Positions 62,367 through 64,000 of a DNA stretch of 64,000 bases are shown one piece after another. Source of the stretch: Clostridioides sp. ES-S-0054-01 (GTDB lineage: Bacteria; Bacillota; Clostridia; Peptostreptococcales; Peptostreptococcaceae); contig CP067346.1 in the NCBI GenBank assembly GCA_021561035.1, forward strand, positions 1,209,001 through 1,273,000, in the 5' to 3' direction. Both the position numbers and the translations under genes were made by a program. A model generated the notes under the pieces. The model made no database searches and was not told the origin of the DNA. It worked only from the letters and a program-made list of their open reading frames with translations. Within the stretch, counting starts at the first letter, position 1. Every line of letters starts with the position of its first letter.

Positions 62367-62828
62367 ATGAAAAAAAATTTAGAAGCTACAATCGAGGAGA
62401 TTGTAACTAAAATAACGGATGAGCATGGATTTGAAATGGTTGATGTTGAATATGTAAAAGAAGCAGGAGAATACTACTTAAGAGTATACATAGATAAAGA
62501 AGAAGGAATATCTTTAAATGAATGTGAATTAGTTAGTAGAGAATTAAGCCCAATACTTGATGAAAAAGACCCTATAAAAGAGAATTACTTTTTAGAGGTA
62601 TCTTCTCCAGGACTTGATAGAGCATTAAAAAAAGACAGAGATTTTGTGAGATATCAAGGTAGAGATGTAGATTTAAAATTATATAAACCGTTAAATGGAT
62701 GTAAACAATTTGAAGGTGAACTTGTAGGATTAACAGAAGATAATAATATAAAAATCATTGTAAATGGTAAGGAAATGGAATTTAATAGAAAAGATGTTGC
62801 TATTGTCAGATTAGCAATAAAGTTTTAG
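62367..62828 (+). CDS. rimP: Ribosome maturation factor RimP
   Basis: A 153-residue 30S assembly factor. Conserved stretches are GFEMVDVEYVKEAGEYYLRV, YIDKEEGISLNECELVSREL, and the SSPGLDRALKKDRDFVRYQG block. A C-terminal SH3-like domain follows. The ribosome binding site is AGGAGGAA. It opens the rimP-nusA operon, which in Firmicutes continues to rpsO-neighbouring infB and rbfA genes beyond this window. The 98-base gap after the polC terminator must hold its promoter, which I cannot place firmly. Confidence 0.96.
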   Translation: MKKNLEATIEEIVTKITDEHGFEMVDVEYVKEAGEYYLRVYIDKEEGISLNECELVSRELSPILDEKDPIKENYFLEVSSPGLDRALKKDRDFVRYQGRDVDLKLYKPLNGCKQFEGELVGLTEDNNIKIIVNGKEMEFNRKDVAIVRLAIKF

Positions 62829-62858
62829 TGGTATATTAAATAGGGAGGATATAAAAAA

Positions 62859-64000
62859 ATGAATCATGAATTTATGGAAGCATTAGATGAATTAGTAGTT
62901 GATAGAGGTATAGATAAAGAGATACTTATAGACACTATAGAACAAGCTCTTTTAACTGCATACAAGAAAAACTTTGGTTCAGCACAAAATGTTAGAGTTG
63001 AGTTTGATAGAGACAAGGGAGATATAAAAGTATTTTCTCAAAGAGTTGTTGTTGATGAATCAGATTTATATGATACTTTCTTAGAGATAGAGTTGGCAGA
63101 TGCTAGAGAGATAAATCCTAATTATGAATTAGGTGATATTATAGAACATGAGGTTACACCTAAAAATTTTGGAAGAATTGCAGCTCAGACAGCAAAACAA
63201 GTAGTTGTTCAAAGAATAAGAGAAGCTGAGAGAGAAATAGTGTATAATGAATTTATAGAAAAAGAAAATGAAATAGTTACAGGAGAGGTTGCTAGAGCAA
63301 ATAAAAATGTTGTTTATGTAAACCTTGGAAGAATAGAAGGTATAATGACTCAAAGTGAGCAAATACCATTTGAGAATTATAGAGCAGGTCAAAAAATAAA
63401 ATTCTATATACTTGAAGTTAAAAAGACTAACAAAGGACCTCAAATAGTTGTATCAAGAAGTCATCCAGGTTTAGTAAAGAGATTATTTGAAGAAGAAGTT
63501 CCTGAAATATATGAAGGAATAGTTCAAATAAAATCTGTAGCAAGAGAAGCTGGGTCAAGAACTAAAATGGCAGTAAAATCTATAGATGAAAAAATAGACC
63601 CAATTGGAGCTTGTGTTGGACCAAAAGGACTTAGAGTAAAAAATATAGTGGATGAACTTGGTGATGAAAAAATAGATATAATAAAATATAGCGAAGACCC
63701 AGCAGAGTTTATATCAGCAGCACTTAGTCCATCAAAGGTTGTTAGAGTAGATATAAATGAAGATGAAAAGTCTGCATTAGTAATCGTTCCAGATTATCAG
63801 TTATCGCTTGCTATAGGTAAGGAAGGTCAAAATGCAAGACTTGCAGCAAAATTGACTAACTGGAAAATAGATATTAAGAGCGAATCTCAAGCAGAACAAG
63901 AAATGTTAAATCTTGAAAATTCCAAAGAAATAGAAGATGAGGATGTTGAAGCTGAATTTATCAACCAAGAGGAGTTAGATACTTCAGATGATAATTTTAT
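62859..64000 (+). CDS. nusA: Transcription termination/antitermination factor NusA, 3' end cut by the window
   Basis: ATG 62859 with GGGAGGAT eight bases upstream starts a frame that stays open to the window end, showing 380 codons. The N-terminal RNA polymerase-binding domain (residues ~1-130), the S1 domain (ENEIVTGEVARANKNVVYVN) and two KH domains (PIGACVGPKGLRVKNIVDEL; LAIGKEGQNARLAAKLTNWK) are all present. The acidic tail begins near residue 355, so only a few residues are probably missing. NusA modulates pausing, termination and rRNA antitermination. It is coupled to rimP with a 30-base gap. Confidence 0.97.
   Translation, partial: MNHEFMEALDELVVDRGIDKEILIDTIEQALLTAYKKNFGSAQNVRVEFDRDKGDIKVFSQRVVVDESDLYDTFLEIELADAREINPNYELGDIIEHEVTPKNFGRIAAQTAKQVVVQRIREAEREIVYNEFIEKENEIVTGEVARANKNVVYVNLGRIEGIMTQSEQIPFENYRAGQKIKFYILEVKKTNKGPQIVVSRSHPGLVKRLFEEEVPEIYEGIVQIKSVAREAGSRTKMAVKSIDEKIDPIGACVGPKGLRVKNIVDELGDEKIDIIKYSEDPAEFISAALSPSKVVRVDINEDEKSALVIVPDYQLSLAIGKEGQNARLAAKLTNWKIDIKSESQAEQEMLNLENSKEIEDEDVEAEFINQEELDTSDDNF

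Overview
The window is very A+T-rich DNA from a low-GC Gram-positive anaerobe. Gene order and protein sequences fit Clostridioides difficile or a very close relative. The clues are the SH3-repeat/glucosaminidase autolysin (Acd) immediately upstream of polC, the block smc-ftsY-ylxM-ffh-rpsP-khpA-rimM-trmD-rplS-rbgA, the iscR-iscS-iscU-mnmA cluster, an adenosylcobalamin-type ribonucleotide reductase, and spore-related genes. This identification rests on recognition, not on a database search. No tRNA, rRNA, CRISPR array, insertion sequence or prophage was seen. Both ends cut genes: smc lacks its 5' part and nusA lacks its 3' end.

Layout. Positions 1-8700 hold chromosome segregation, SRP targeting and ribosome assembly genes, all on +. 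Positions 8700-13300 hold two BrnQ branched-chain amino acid carriers with long AT-rich leaders that carry CodY-like boxes; codY itself lies at 29.3 kb. Positions 13.3-17.8 kb hold a class II ribonucleotide reductase, RNase HII, an FMN alpha-hydroxyacid oxidoreductase with an N-terminal cysteine motif, and an unknown 82-residue protein. Positions 17.9-23.8 kb form a minus-strand accessory block: a CarD-like regulator, then a LnrJK/LnrLMN-like module of histidine kinase, response regulator, ABC ATPase and two ABC-2 permeases, with a 21-bp perfect palindrome upstream of the ABC genes. Positions 23.9-30.1 kb return to + with yraN, comM, dprA, topA and codY.

Positions 30.2-36 kb hold rarA, a GNAT acetyltransferase and the Fe-S/thiolation cluster iscR-iscS-iscU-mnmA. 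Positions 36-43.2 kb hold an alanyl T-box leader, alaS, ireB, an uncharacterised 723-residue membrane protein, ruvX, a DUF1292 gene and fur. Positions 43.2-49 kb hold a YdjM-like membrane protein, RNase J, a small SASP-like protein, a DacF-type carboxypeptidase, and a DUF2000/AraC pair. Positions 49.2-52.4 kb hold an M50 protease, scpA, scpB, a DUF2953 gene and ytfJ. Positions 52.6-55.6 kb hold mixed small genes: MarR, a YwaF-like membrane protein, a 46-residue ORF, a MazG-like protein and a sirtuin. Positions 55.8-64 kb hold acd, polC, rimP and nusA.

Most of the window is core housekeeping DNA with clear rho-independent terminators. The least explained parts are the Lnr-like exporter block inserted between rnhB and yraN, the 723-residue membrane protein that splits the usual alaS-ireB-ruvX-DUF1292 order, the cysteine-rich N-terminus of the FMN oxidoreductase, and the regulatory DNA in front of the two brnQ genes. 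I did not find convincing evidence for a wholly new multi-gene system.
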